DNA of 21,193 bases, from positions 1 to 21,193 of the IMG/VR virus record IMGVR_UViG_3300047557_003611; one strand, written 5' to 3'. The position numbers and the translations under genes were made by a program. Below the pieces are notes generated by a model. The model worked only from the letters and a program-made list of their open reading frames with translations. It was not told where the DNA came from and searched no databases. The stretch is from a virus. Positions 5,032 to 13,614 of this stretch are shown in pieces; the first letter of the stretch is position 1, and every line of letters begins with the position of its first letter.

Positions 5032-7308
5032 GTGGCTAATAGGCGGATCACCGAGTTACCTGCAATTTCGGCGTCAAGCATTAATGACGACGATCTTTTA
5101 ATGGTCGTTGACGTTGCGGAGGTTGATCCTGGTTTAAAGAATAAAAAACTTACTTTTATTGATACTCGGCAATATTTAAATACTTATTACCTTCAATTAA
5201 GTGGAGGAACCATTGCCGGTTCGCTAACAATTGCGAACGACCTGGTTGTTAGCGGTAACTACACGCAAACAAATTTAACGGTAACCGGTAGTGGTTTCTT
5301 TGGCCAGATTTTAGTAACCGGAAATTTACAAACGTCAGGTACTATTTCTGGCGCTGTAATTACCGGTGATTCAATTCAAGGTTTAAATATTAATGCAACC
5401 ACTGGTAACTTTACTAATTTTATTGTCGGCACTCAAACTGCCGGTACAGGTAATTTTACCCGGGTTAGCGGTACAACTATTACAGGAAATACTGTAACTA
5501 TTGGCACCGGTACTGCACTGAGTTTTAGTGGCACAAGCGGTAATTTCAGTTCTTTATCCGGCACCAATGTCACAGGTGTAACCATTGTCGGCACAACTCA
5601 AATTTCTGGTGCAATTATTAGTGGTGATGCCGGAAGATTTGCAAACATTACTGGCGTCTCTGGTGTCTTTACCACCAGGCTTTCAGGTTTAACTATTACC
5701 GGCGCCACTGGTTTATTTGCAACATTAACGGGTGTTTCCGGAACTTTTACAAACGTTTCAGGCAACACCGTAACTGGAGCAACTGGTTTATTTAGTCAAA
5801 TCACAGGTGGTTCTGGAACGTTTACACGGGTTTCTGGTACCACAATTACGGGTGCAACCGGTTTATTTACAAACATTACCGGTAGCCTGGGCACTTTTAC
5901 CAACCAAATTTCCGGTGCAACAATTACCGGAAATAATGGTCAGTTTTCAAATATTACCGGCGTTTCTGGTGTCTTTACGACACAGATTTCCGGCACGACA
6001 ATCACTGGCGCAACGGGCCTGTTCAGTCAAATTACAGGAGGCTCTGGGACATTCACTCGAATTTCAGGTACAACGGTAACTGGAGCAACTGGTTTATTTA
6101 GCCAGATAACAGCTTTATCTGGTACATTTACAAACTCAATTAGCATTCCGTCTATTGCTACTACAGGCAATATTACAGCGCAAGGCGATTTAATCATTAG
6201 TGGCAACGGAACAATTTCTTCCGGTTTTGTTGTAAGCGGAAGAATTTCTGGCGGAACGGTTACTGGTGTTACAGGTGCATTTGGTGAGCTAACCGCAAAC
6301 GAAATCTGGGGATTAACACAGATTTCCGGTCAAACAATTACTGGTGTCTCTGGTAATTTTACAAGATTAAACGGTGTCACTGGGGTTTTTACTAGTTCTT
6401 TAAGCGGTGCAACAATTACAGGTAATCGTGTTAATGGAACCAGCGGCACATTTGTCAGCGGTATCTTTACGGGCATTTCTGGAAATATTGTCACTGGTAA
6501 TACTGGTTTATTTGCAAACTTAACTGGTGTATCAGGTGTTTTTACCACTGAGCTTTCCGGATTATTTATTACAGGAAATACAGGCTCTTTTGGCACACTA
6601 ACTGGTGTAACTGGCGTATTTACCAGTTCTTTATCTGGTGCCACAATTACTGGCAATACCGGTTTATTTGAGCAATTAACAGGTGTTTCTGGAGCATTTA
6701 CAACCGTTTCTGGATCTACCGTAACAGGTACATCCGGCGAGTTTTCAAATCTTACTAGTGTTAGTGGTACTTTCACCACGCGTATTTCTGGTAACACAAT
6801 CACTGGAAACAATGCATCGTTTACAAACGTTACTGGTGTTTCCGGCATCTTCACATCGCAACTTTCTGGCGATACCGTTGTAGGCGAGTCTGCAACATTT
6901 GATTACGTCACTGGTAATACTCGAATTGAAAGCCCACGCATTTCAGGCACAACAATTGTTGGTGCAACAGGTCAAATTAATTTTGTTAGTGGCGCAACTG
7001 GTATTTTTACCAATAATATTTCTGGCACTTACATCACTGGCACTACAATTGAAGCGGTAACAGTTAATGCAACAACAGGTAATTTTACCGTTGCCAACTT
7101 TGTTGAAACAACCACTGGTGCAATTATTGTCAGTGGCTATGGTTTCTTTGGCGGAACACTTCAAGGTTTAATTATTCAGAGCAAGGCTGTTATTACAAGT
7201 AGTGTTGTGTTAAGCGGTGGTTACAATGGTATGTCAGCAGGACCCGTTGAAATTGCAACAGGAATTGTTGTTACAGTTCCCAGTGGTTCTTACTGGCGTA
7301 TTGTTTAA
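5032..7308 (+). CDS. Repetitive phage tail fibre protein
   Basis: Starts at GTG 5032. The first 50 residues (RITELPAISASSINDDDLLM, then VDVAE) are the common N-terminal module of phage tail fibres, probably the part that attaches to the tail. Residues about 191-662 hold roughly sixteen units of 25-26 residues of the form SG-TITG-TGLF--ITG-SGTFT, rich in Gly, Thr and Ser, expected to form a trimeric beta-helical shaft. A non-repeat interruption lies near residues 366-430. The C-terminus (MSAGPVEIATGIVVTVPSGS) resembles the end cap of other phage fibres. No chaperone or cleavage site is visible. It probably contacts the host surface together with the propeller proteins downstream. The long minus-strand ORF inside it is a repeat artefact. 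Confidence 0.88.
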   Translation: MANRRITELPAISASSINDDDLLMVVDVAEVDPGLKNKKLTFIDTRQYLNTYYLQLSGGTIAGSLTIANDLVVSGNYTQTNLTVTGSGFFGQILVTGNLQTSGTISGAVITGDSIQGLNINATTGNFTNFIVGTQTAGTGNFTRVSGTTITGNTVTIGTGTALSFSGTSGNFSSLSGTNVTGVTIVGTTQISGAIISGDAGRFANITGVSGVFTTRLSGLTITGATGLFATLTGVSGTFTNVSGNTVTGATGLFSQITGGSGTFTRVSGTTITGATGLFTNITGSLGTFTNQISGATITGNNGQFSNITGVSGVFTTQISGTTITGATGLFSQITGGSGTFTRISGTTVTGATGLFSQITALSGTFTNSISIPSIATTGNITAQGDLIISGNGTISSGFVVSGRISGGTVTGVTGAFGELTANEIWGLTQISGQTITGVSGNFTRLNGVTGVFTSSLSGATITGNRVNGTSGTFVSGIFTGISGNIVTGNTGLFANLTGVSGVFTTELSGLFITGNTGSFGTLTGVTGVFTSSLSGATITGNTGLFEQLTGVSGAFTTVSGSTVTGTSGEFSNLTSVSGTFTTRISGNTITGNNASFTNVTGVSGIFTSQLSGDTVVGESATFDYVTGNTRIESPRISGTTIVGATGQINFVSGATGIFTNNISGTYITGTTIEAVTVNATTGNFTVANFVETTTGAIIVSGYGFFGGTLQGLIIQSKAVITSSVVLSGGYNGMSAGPVEIATGIVVTVPSGSYWRIV
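5602..7017 (+). repeat. About sixteen 25-26-codon repeats in the tail fibre
   Basis: Each unit encodes (I/V/L)SG-x-T(I/V)TG-xTGLFxxxTGxSGxFT. The units are diverged at DNA level (synonymous differences are plentiful), unlike the propeller repeats downstream, so this array looks older or more constrained. A break between units 7 and 8 (about 6127-6320) contains non-canonical sequence. Confidence 0.8.
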
Positions 7309-7333
7309 GTTAGACTAGAAAATAAAAAATACC

Positions 7334-7678
7334 ATGCCATACGGAACAGTAAAAGCAGACACAATTGCATATACAACTATTACCGGAGAGGCTACGGTAT
7401 CCGTTTCTGGTATTTATAGTGCTGCAAGCACAGTCAGTGTATTTGATCCTGTAACAAAAAATATTTCAACGACTGGCGTTATTTCAGGCAACACTTACAA
7501 AGTTAGTGGCAACGTAACAGTCATTAGCGGATCGGGTGACATCCGCCCTTACGGTCTTTATTCTTTTCCTGCAGCCACTGGTGTTTCTGGTCAGTTTTTA
7601 AGTACCAATGCAAACGGAACAACGAGCTGGGTTACGTTAAATCCAATTACTATTGCAAAGACAATTGCTTTGAATTAA
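7334..7678 (+). CDS. Small virion-like protein, paralog of the next gene
   Basis: A 114-aa Gly/Ser/Thr-rich beta protein. It shares with the next gene the layout DPxTxNI(S/T)TTG(V/A)ISG, then K-SGNVTVI, then G-(I/V)xPYGLYxxP, showing a tandem duplication. The segment FLSTNANGTTSW resembles phrases found in phage tail-fibre tips. No SD is visible before ATG 7334. Probably a tail-fibre accessory or baseplate-associated component; function inferred from position between the fibre and other structural genes. Confidence 0.75.
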   Translation: MPYGTVKADTIAYTTITGEATVSVSGIYSAASTVSVFDPVTKNISTTGVISGNTYKVSGNVTVISGSGDIRPYGLYSFPAATGVSGQFLSTNANGTTSWVTLNPITIAKTIALN

Positions 7679-7679
7679 T

Positions 7680-8027
7680 ATGACGCTGCTAAAAATTGAT
7701 AATATTATTTTTACTGGTGCAACATCCGATGTAACTTTAGAGCTATCGGACATTGCAAGTAGTGGTTCTTACGTTGCTGCAACGGGTCTTATTGATCCAG
7801 CAACAAATAACATCACAACAACAGGGGCAATTTCTGGTGGTATTTTTAAAACCAGTGGGAATGTAACTGTGATTGATGCACAGGGAGGTGTTAGTCCTTA
7901 CGGTTTATATTTTTTACCATCTGGCAACTTGTGGAGCGTGGCTTCAATTGGATATAACGAAAATAATCAATTGACAATCGCTACAATTACAAACACCGCA
8001 TTATCAATTGCACTAGGTAAGTGCTAA
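7680..8027 (+). CDS. Small virion-like protein, paralog of the preceding gene
   Basis: A 115-aa protein starting at ATG 7680, one base after the preceding stop, so translation is probably coupled. It shares the DPATNNITTTGAISG, FKTSGNVTVI and PYGLYFLPSG blocks with the gene before it, but its N-terminus (LKIDNIIFTGATSDVTLELS) and C-terminus differ. Likely a structural protein of the same type; no enzymatic motif is present. Confidence 0.75.
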   Translation: MTLLKIDNIIFTGATSDVTLELSDIASSGSYVAATGLIDPATNNITTTGAISGGIFKTSGNVTVIDAQGGVSPYGLYFLPSGNLWSVASIGYNENNQLTIATITNTALSIALGKC

Positions 8028-8052
8028 TATAAGAAAAAACAGAACGTTAACA

Positions 8053-8388
8053 ATGCCAGAAACGTTTACCAATAGTGGTGTTCAGTTGACGACAACTGGA
8101 ATCACAGATATTTATCAAGCCCCAACAAGTTCAGGCGCTCGTGCCGTTGTTATTTCCTCTTTGGCGGCTAATGTAACTGGCACTGTTTCTGTTCAGTACA
8201 GTGTCGATTTAACAAATAGTTCCAACACATTAGTTGCAACAGTTGCCAAGAATATTTCGGTGCCAGCTGGCGCAACACTGGAATTAATTCCAAACAAGAT
8301 TGTTTTAACATCTGGTCAAAAACTACGTGCTACGGCTGGTGCTGCAAGCGGCATCAACGTAGTGACTTCCGTTCTTGAGATCACCTGA
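8053..8388 (+). CDS. Small phage structural protein (beta-sandwich-like)
   Basis: A 111-aa beta-rich protein: PETFTNSGVQLTTTGITDIY, then ARAVVISSLAANVTGTVSV, and a C-terminal ISVPAGATLELIPNKIVL and TSVLEIT. This pattern (alternating strands, a Pro-Ala-Gly turn, a closing LEIT strand) is familiar from small tail-associated proteins of cyanophage-like genomes, though I cannot name the family. It lies in the structural operon just before the propeller genes. Confidence 0.75.
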   Translation: MPETFTNSGVQLTTTGITDIYQAPTSSGARAVVISSLAANVTGTVSVQYSVDLTNSSNTLVATVAKNISVPAGATLELIPNKIVLTSGQKLRATAGAASGINVVTSVLEIT

Positions 8389-8393
8389 TTGCC

Positions 8394-10070
8394 ATGGCAT
8401 TAGAGACGTTTGAAGCTGGCTATGCCGGTGCTAACCCCCCGCGTTCTGGCACGCAATGGCAGGGGGTGTGGCGTCTCATGCAACAGGTAGATCGTATTAT
8501 TGACGAGAGCTGGCCACAGCCATGGTCGCTTGCTGGTACAAGGACAAAAAACGGATTTTTTTCAACAGGAACTGAACTAACACCAACAGGAATTTTTTTT
8601 AAACCTGACGGAACAAAATTTTATCTTACCGGACAAGCACTTGATTTAGTTCAAGAATATACTTGTGTTAAACCATGGGATATAAATACAGCATTTTTAA
8701 CGGGTTCGTTTAGTATTGCTGCACAAACAAGTACAGTAACAGCTTTGTTTTTTAAAGATGATGGAACTAAATTTTATGTGACAGGTGGTACTTCTGTACA
8801 TGAATACACGTTAAGCACATCGTGGAACATTAACACTGCTGTGTTTAACTTGTCTTTTAGTAATTCAGGACAAGATAGTTCTGTTTTTGGTTTTTATTTT
8901 AAACCTGATGGAACTAAATTTTATTTAGCGGGAGCCGGAAATGACAGAATATATCAGTACTCATGTGCTACCGCTTGGAATCTGGGCACGGCTTCCTATG
9001 ATAATGTGTCTTTTTCTGTAGCAGCTCAAGACGGAACACCAACAGGTGTTTGGTTTAAGCCTGATGGAACTAAATTTTATCTTACCGGACAAATTAATGA
9101 TTCTATTTATGAATATGATTGTTCTACTCCATGGGATATTTCAACGGCTTCCTATACTGTGGGAAATTTTTTAAACGTAGGAAATATTGTTGGCGGTAGT
9201 CCCAGGCAAATATATTTTAAAGATGACGGCACTACATTTTATTGCCTTGATAGTACTAGGACTAATTTAGTCGAACTTTATTGCCGTACTCCATGGCAAA
9301 TTAATACGGGATATACGTATATTTTTAGTACAGGCTCGCAAGATTCACTTGGCAATGATATATTTTTTAGGTCAGACGGAACAACTTTTTATCTTATTGG
9401 TGCCACAAGCGATACAGTGTATCAATACACATGCTCTACGGCCTGGGACCTAAGTACAGCAGCATACACTTCAAAATCATTTAGTGTTACAACGCAAGAA
9501 ACAACTCCGGCGGGATTATTTTTTAAAGATGACGGAACCAGGTTTTATGTTGTAGGGTCCACAAACGACACAGTATATCAATATTCATGCTCTACCGCAT
9601 GGGATGTAAGTACTGCATCATATGACAGTAAATCATTCAGTGTTACAACGCAAGAAAGCGCTCCAAATGGTCTATGTTTCAAAAATGACGGGACTAAATT
9701 TTATATTATAGGAACTGGAAGTGACGCGGTATATCAATACTCTTGCTCTACGGCATGGGACATAAGTACTGCTTTTTATGACTTTAAATCATTTAGTGTA
9801 TTTAACCAGGAGAACGCTCCTTTGGGGATTACTTTTAAAACGGATGGAACTGAATTTTATATTGTAGGACAAACAAATGACACGGTATATCAATACAGAT
9901 GCTTAACTGCCTGGGATATTTCAACTGCGTATTACACAGGCGTTTCTTTTAATATGTCAGCGTTAGACAATGATCCCAGGGGTTTATTTTTTAACCCGGA
10001 TGGACAAACGGTATATCTATTTGGAACTCAAAAAGATTTGATTTATCAGTGTCCTCTTTTATTAGAATAG
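8394..10070 (+). CDS. Beta-propeller-like repeat protein, 10 blade equivalents
   Basis: 558 residues. The first 40 residues are unique and precede the repeats. Then come nine full units of about 50-52 residues, of the form Q(E/D)xxPxGLFFKxDGTKFYxxGxTNDxVYQY, then xCSTAWDxSTAxY. A half unit at each end (PWSLAGTRTKNGFF at the start; DPRGLFFNPDGQTVYLFG at the end) would close a ring in the way WD-type propellers do, giving ten DGT-type and ten W-type motifs. Each canonical blade carries one Cys at the same position. Blades 1-5 are diverged, while blades 6-9 approach the consensus of the next gene. Probably a surface or tail protein that binds host glycans or receptors; binding is inferred. Confidence 0.75.
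   Translation: MALETFEAGYAGANPPRSGTQWQGVWRLMQQVDRIIDESWPQPWSLAGTRTKNGFFSTGTELTPTGIFFKPDGTKFYLTGQALDLVQEYTCVKPWDINTAFLTGSFSIAAQTSTVTALFFKDDGTKFYVTGGTSVHEYTLSTSWNINTAVFNLSFSNSGQDSSVFGFYFKPDGTKFYLAGAGNDRIYQYSCATAWNLGTASYDNVSFSVAAQDGTPTGVWFKPDGTKFYLTGQINDSIYEYDCSTPWDISTASYTVGNFLNVGNIVGGSPRQIYFKDDGTTFYCLDSTRTNLVELYCRTPWQINTGYTYIFSTGSQDSLGNDIFFRSDGTTFYLIGATSDTVYQYTCSTAWDLSTAAYTSKSFSVTTQETTPAGLFFKDDGTRFYVVGSTNDTVYQYSCSTAWDVSTASYDSKSFSVTTQESAPNGLCFKNDGTKFYIIGTGSDAVYQYSCSTAWDISTAFYDFKSFSVFNQENAPLGITFKTDGTEFYIVGQTNDTVYQYRCLTAWDISTAYYTGVSFNMSALDNDPRGLFFNPDGQTVYLFGTQKDLIYQCPLLLE
8571..10067 (+). repeat. Tandem blade repeats in the first propeller gene
   Basis: Nine full units of about 150-160 bp and one partial unit encode the DGTKFY / YQYSCSTAWD blade. 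The 5' units are diverged; the 3' units (from about 9330) resemble those of the following gene closely at DNA level. Confidence 0.8.
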
Positions 10071-10086
10071 AAAAAAAGTTAAAGAC

Positions 10087-12576
10087 ATGAAAGGTAATCT
10101 AATTGGCGCAAAACCTGGCTACGGTTCTTTGCCCCAAGGGCGCCGTGGTGTTTGGGAAATTTATGATCAAGAACAATTTGACCGTAATGGTTTATGGGCC
10201 GGAACACCTTGGGATGTAGATAAAGGGTTTTATACAGATAAAAAATGGACGGTTGGTATTGGTGAGACATCGCCTCAAGATGTAGCTTTTAAGTCTGACG
10301 GAACCAAATTTTATATTATTGGAACTACAAACGACACAGTGTATCAATATTCCTGTTCTACCGCATGGGATGTAAATACTGCCTTCTATGACAATAAATT
10401 ATTTAGTGTTGCAACGCAAGAAAACAGTCCAACAGGATTATTTTTTAAAAATGATGGAACCAAATTTTATGTTATTGGAACTACAAACGACACAGTGTAT
10501 CAATATTCTTGTTCTACAGCATGGGACATAAGTACTGCATCATATGACAGTAAGTCATTTAGTGTTGCAACGCAAGAAAATGGTCCACAAGCATTATTTT
10601 TTAAAAATGATGGCACTAAATTTTATATTATTGGAACTACGAACGACACAGTGTATCAATATTCATGCTCTACCGCATGGGATGTAAGTACTGCATCATA
10701 TGACAGTAAGTCATTTAGTGTTACGACGCAAGAAAATGCTCCAACAGGATTATTTTTTAAAAATGATGGCACTATATTTTATATTGTAGGAATTACAAAC
10801 GATACTATTTATCAATACTCATGCTCTACGGCATGGGATATAAGTACTGCTTCTTACGCCAGTAAACTGTGTAGATTTACTTTTGAAGGATCACCTACCG
10901 GAATTGCTTTTAAAGATGATGGTACAAAGTTATATGCAATTGGAAGTGCAAATACAAGACTATTTGAATTTAATTTATCTGTTGCTTGGGATGTAAGCAC
11001 AAATAACACAGCAGACGGTGGATTTTTTATTGGCACGCAGGAAACGGATGCTGCTGATTTATTTTTTAAATCTGACGGAACTAAATTTTACATTATAGGA
11101 ACTACGAACGACACAATATATCAATATTTATGCTCTACCGCATGGGATGTAAGCACTGCCTCCTATGACAGTAAATCATTCAGTGTTACGACGCAAGAAA
11201 ATGCTCCACAAGCATTATTTTTTAAAAATGATGGCACTAAATTTTATATTATTGGAACTACGAACGACACAATATATCAATATTCATGCTCTACCGCATG
11301 GGATGTAAGTACTGCATCCTATGACAGTAAATCATTCAGTGTTACGACGCAAGAAAATGCTCCACAAGCATTATTTTTTAAAAATGATGGCACTAAATTT
11401 TATATTATTGGAACTACGAACGACACAATATATCAATATTCATGCTCTACCGCATGGGATGTAAGTACTGCATCCTATGACAGTAAATCATTTAGTGTTA
11501 CAACGCAAGAAAATGCTCCAACTGGATTATTTTTTAAAGCCGACGGAACCAAATTTTATATTATTGGAGGTACAAACGACACAGTATATCAATATTCATG
11601 CTCTACCGCATGGGATGTAAGTACTGCATCGTATGACAATAAATCATTTAGTGTTACGACGCAAGAAAATGCTCCACGTTCAATAGTATTTAAATCTGAC
11701 GGAACTAAATTTTATACTGTAGGAACTGCAAATGATACCGTTTATCAATACGATTTACCTCTTGCATGGGATGTTGTTAATGCAGGATTTACCGCTAAAA
11801 ATGTAAATATTCAAATGCAAGATACAGCACCTCAGGATATAACTTTTAAACCAGATGGAACTCGTTTTTATGTAGCTGGAAATACAACAGATTCAATATA
11901 TCAATATGATTGTAGTAATCCCTGGGACATTGCAACAGCTACATTTAACAGGGTGGCCAGCGGTGCTTTTGCACGTGCACGGGTTAGCTTTCAAGATACA
12001 ACACCAGTTGGAATAGTGTTTAAAGATGATGGAACTAAATTCTATATTATTGGACAAACAAATGATACCATTTATCAATACTCATGTTCTACTGCATGGG
12101 ATGTAAGCACTGCATCATATGACAGTAAATCATTCAGTGTTACGACACAAGAAAACACTCCAACAGGATTATTTTTTAAACCTGATGGAACTAAATTTTA
12201 TGTTATTGGACAAATAAACGACACAGTATATCAATATTCATGCTCCACTGCATGGGATGTAAGTACAGCATCATACGACAGTAAATCATTTAGTGTTGCA
12301 ACACAAGAGACTACTCCACAAGGATTATTTTTTAAAGAGGATGGTACTAAGTTGTATGTGGCAGGAATTTCAAGTGACATTATACATCAATATTCTTGCT
12401 CTACGCCATGGGATATAGGCACTGCATCATATGAAAATAAATTTTTAAACGTAGTTGCGCAAACAACAGATAGCAGGGGCGTATGCCTTGGTTATTACGG
12501 AAGCATTTTATACATTATTGATGGCACTGCTTCTGCAACAGTTGTTCCGGGTGTTTATCAGTATTATCTGTCATAA
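10087..12576 (+). CDS. Giant beta-propeller-like repeat protein, 15 blade equivalents
   Basis: 829 residues, 16 nt after the paralogous gene. A short N-terminal leader (MKGNLIGAKPGYGSLPQGRR) precedes a half blade (TPWDVDKGFYTDKKW). Fourteen full 52-residue blades (about residues 58-790) follow, and a terminal half blade (about 791-829) ends the protein, again allowing ring closure. The consensus blade is FFKNDGTKFYIIGTTNDT, then VYQYSCSTAWDVSTASYDS, then KSFSVTTQENAP. Blades 7 and 8 are identical even at DNA level; blades 5, 10 and 11 are the most diverged. There is no signal peptide or catalytic motif. The layout (unique leader, long repeat, tail-gene context) suits a receptor-binding tail appendage or virion decoration; a secreted binding protein is a lesser alternative. 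Confidence 0.75.
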   Translation: MKGNLIGAKPGYGSLPQGRRGVWEIYDQEQFDRNGLWAGTPWDVDKGFYTDKKWTVGIGETSPQDVAFKSDGTKFYIIGTTNDTVYQYSCSTAWDVNTAFYDNKLFSVATQENSPTGLFFKNDGTKFYVIGTTNDTVYQYSCSTAWDISTASYDSKSFSVATQENGPQALFFKNDGTKFYIIGTTNDTVYQYSCSTAWDVSTASYDSKSFSVTTQENAPTGLFFKNDGTIFYIVGITNDTIYQYSCSTAWDISTASYASKLCRFTFEGSPTGIAFKDDGTKLYAIGSANTRLFEFNLSVAWDVSTNNTADGGFFIGTQETDAADLFFKSDGTKFYIIGTTNDTIYQYLCSTAWDVSTASYDSKSFSVTTQENAPQALFFKNDGTKFYIIGTTNDTIYQYSCSTAWDVSTASYDSKSFSVTTQENAPQALFFKNDGTKFYIIGTTNDTIYQYSCSTAWDVSTASYDSKSFSVTTQENAPTGLFFKADGTKFYIIGGTNDTVYQYSCSTAWDVSTASYDNKSFSVTTQENAPRSIVFKSDGTKFYTVGTANDTVYQYDLPLAWDVVNAGFTAKNVNIQMQDTAPQDITFKPDGTRFYVAGNTTDSIYQYDCSNPWDIATATFNRVASGAFARARVSFQDTTPVGIVFKDDGTKFYIIGQTNDTIYQYSCSTAWDVSTASYDSKSFSVTTQENTPTGLFFKPDGTKFYVIGQINDTVYQYSCSTAWDVSTASYDSKSFSVATQETTPQGLFFKEDGTKLYVAGISSDIIHQYSCSTPWDIGTASYENKFLNVVAQTTDSRGVCLGYYGSILYIIDGTASATVVPGVYQYYLS
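10258..12573 (+). repeat. Tandem 156-bp blade repeats in the second propeller gene
   Basis: Fourteen full units, mostly exactly 52 codons (156 bp), plus a partial one. The units between about 10390 and 10850 and between 11100 and 11690 are near-identical at DNA level, while the interrupting units (about 10850-11040 and 11690-12000) are diverged. Confidence 0.85.
11161..11472 (+). repeat. Exact tandem duplication of a 156-bp unit
   Basis: Positions 11161-11316 and 11317-11472 are identical by direct base comparison, and identity continues for about 20 nt into the next unit. With no synonymous change, this is a very recent duplication or gene-conversion event, or possibly an assembly effect in a repeat. 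Confidence 0.9.
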
Positions 12577-12580
12577 GTAC

Positions 12581-12586
12581 AGGAGG
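12581..12586 (+). promoter_or_regulatory. Strong ribosome-binding site AGGAGG
   Basis: AGGAGG lies 7 nt before the ATG of the peptidoglycan hydrolase gene. It is the only consensus Shine-Dalgarno I see among the plus-strand structural genes, which suggests that this product is made at a higher level or with independent timing. Confidence 0.75.
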
Positions 12587-12593
12587 TTTTAAA

Positions 12594-13613
12594 ATGTCTA
12601 TTAAATTACAAGATGCTTTTGTTTATTTTAAAAATTTAAAACATCAGTTAGATGCTGTTGAATGGCTGGATTCAACTTTGACAAAAGAACAACGAGAGGG
12701 ATTTGCAGAACGTTATCGTAACGCGCCTGAACCAATTGATGAATTTTTAAATACATGGGATGGTGTTTTAAACGCAGCTAAAAAAGCAGGGGCTAAATTT
12801 CCAGAGGTTGTAGCTGCGCAGTGGGCACTTGAAAGCTCATGGGGCAAGGCAACTTCTGGCACACATAATTACTTTGGATTAAAGGGAAGCGGTACCACTG
12901 TAAATACCAAAGAATTTATTAATGGTAAATGGGTAACAATTAAAGCTGGTTTTATTGATTTTCCTGATTTATATACTTGTGTTTGTTATCTTGTTGATCG
13001 CTGGTATCGAGACTTTGGTAAATACCAAGGTGTAAACAGAGCAGCTTCAAGAAACGAATGTGCGCAATTACTTGTAAAAGAAGGATATGCCACAGATCCA
13101 AATTATGCAACAAAACTAATTCAAATTATGGATCGTCAGCTTGGTACCAGTGGTAATCCACCTAGTAAACCGACTGATCCTATACAGGCTCAAACTTTTA
13201 ATCCTAAAAGTCCCTTTAGTTACAAAGTTACACCACATATTACTTATGGAGAGTTGACATTAAATCAAGAAGCTCGCAGATTTACACAGCAGCACCAATG
13301 CAATACAGCACTAGAGCTTTGCCGTTTTATTGAAAAAGCACGTACACATTTTGGCGGCAAACCAGTAATTATTACTAGTGCTTCTAGGCCCGAGCCAATT
13401 AATACTCAAGTTGGTGGAGCCAAAAATAGCGAGCATACCTACAGCGCACCAAATAAAGGCGCAATTGATTTTTATATTGAAGGAGTCAATATTTACGTTT
13501 TACAAGATTGGTGCGATAAAAATTGGCCATATTCATTAGGGTATGGCGCTCCAAAAGGGTTTGTTCACCTAGGCATGAGAGAAGGAAAACCTCGGGTCCG
13601 CTGGGATTATTAA
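12594..13613 (+). CDS. Two-domain peptidoglycan hydrolase: GH73 glucosaminidase plus M15 peptidase
   Basis: The N-terminal domain (about 50-183) matches the GH73/FlgJ glucosaminidase fold, with the probable catalytic Glu80 in AAQWALESSWGKATSG and the HNYFGLKG block. A Pro-rich linker (about 186-208) leads to an M15-type zinc D,D-peptidase domain (210-339): TSASRPEPINTQVGG, then His281 (SEHTY), Asp292 (AIDFY) and His325 (GFVHLGMR) as the likely metal ligands. The His-to-Asp spacing is longer than usual. It would cut both the glycan and the peptide parts of the wall. No signal peptide or membrane segment is present. With a separate GH24 lysozyme at 53-718, this copy, encoded beside tail genes, may be a virion-borne entry hydrolase or a second endolysin. 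A strong AGGAGG precedes ATG 12594. Confidence 0.85.
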   Translation: MSIKLQDAFVYFKNLKHQLDAVEWLDSTLTKEQREGFAERYRNAPEPIDEFLNTWDGVLNAAKKAGAKFPEVVAAQWALESSWGKATSGTHNYFGLKGSGTTVNTKEFINGKWVTIKAGFIDFPDLYTCVCYLVDRWYRDFGKYQGVNRAASRNECAQLLVKEGYATDPNYATKLIQIMDRQLGTSGNPPSKPTDPIQAQTFNPKSPFSYKVTPHITYGELTLNQEARRFTQQHQCNTALELCRFIEKARTHFGGKPVIITSASRPEPINTQVGGAKNSEHTYSAPNKGAIDFYIEGVNIYVLQDWCDKNWPYSLGYGAPKGFVHLGMREGKPRVRWDY

Positions 13614-13614
13614 A

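Noticed and set aside
6330-6854. Long open frame of 174 codons on the minus strand inside the tail fibre
   Set aside because: It is Pro/Val-rich and periodic because it mirrors the Gly/Thr repeat codons on the other strand; it is a repeat artefact.
10258-12573. Regular repeats as a CRISPR array
   Set aside because: The units are 156 bp, contiguous, in frame and coding; there are no short repeats with unique spacers.
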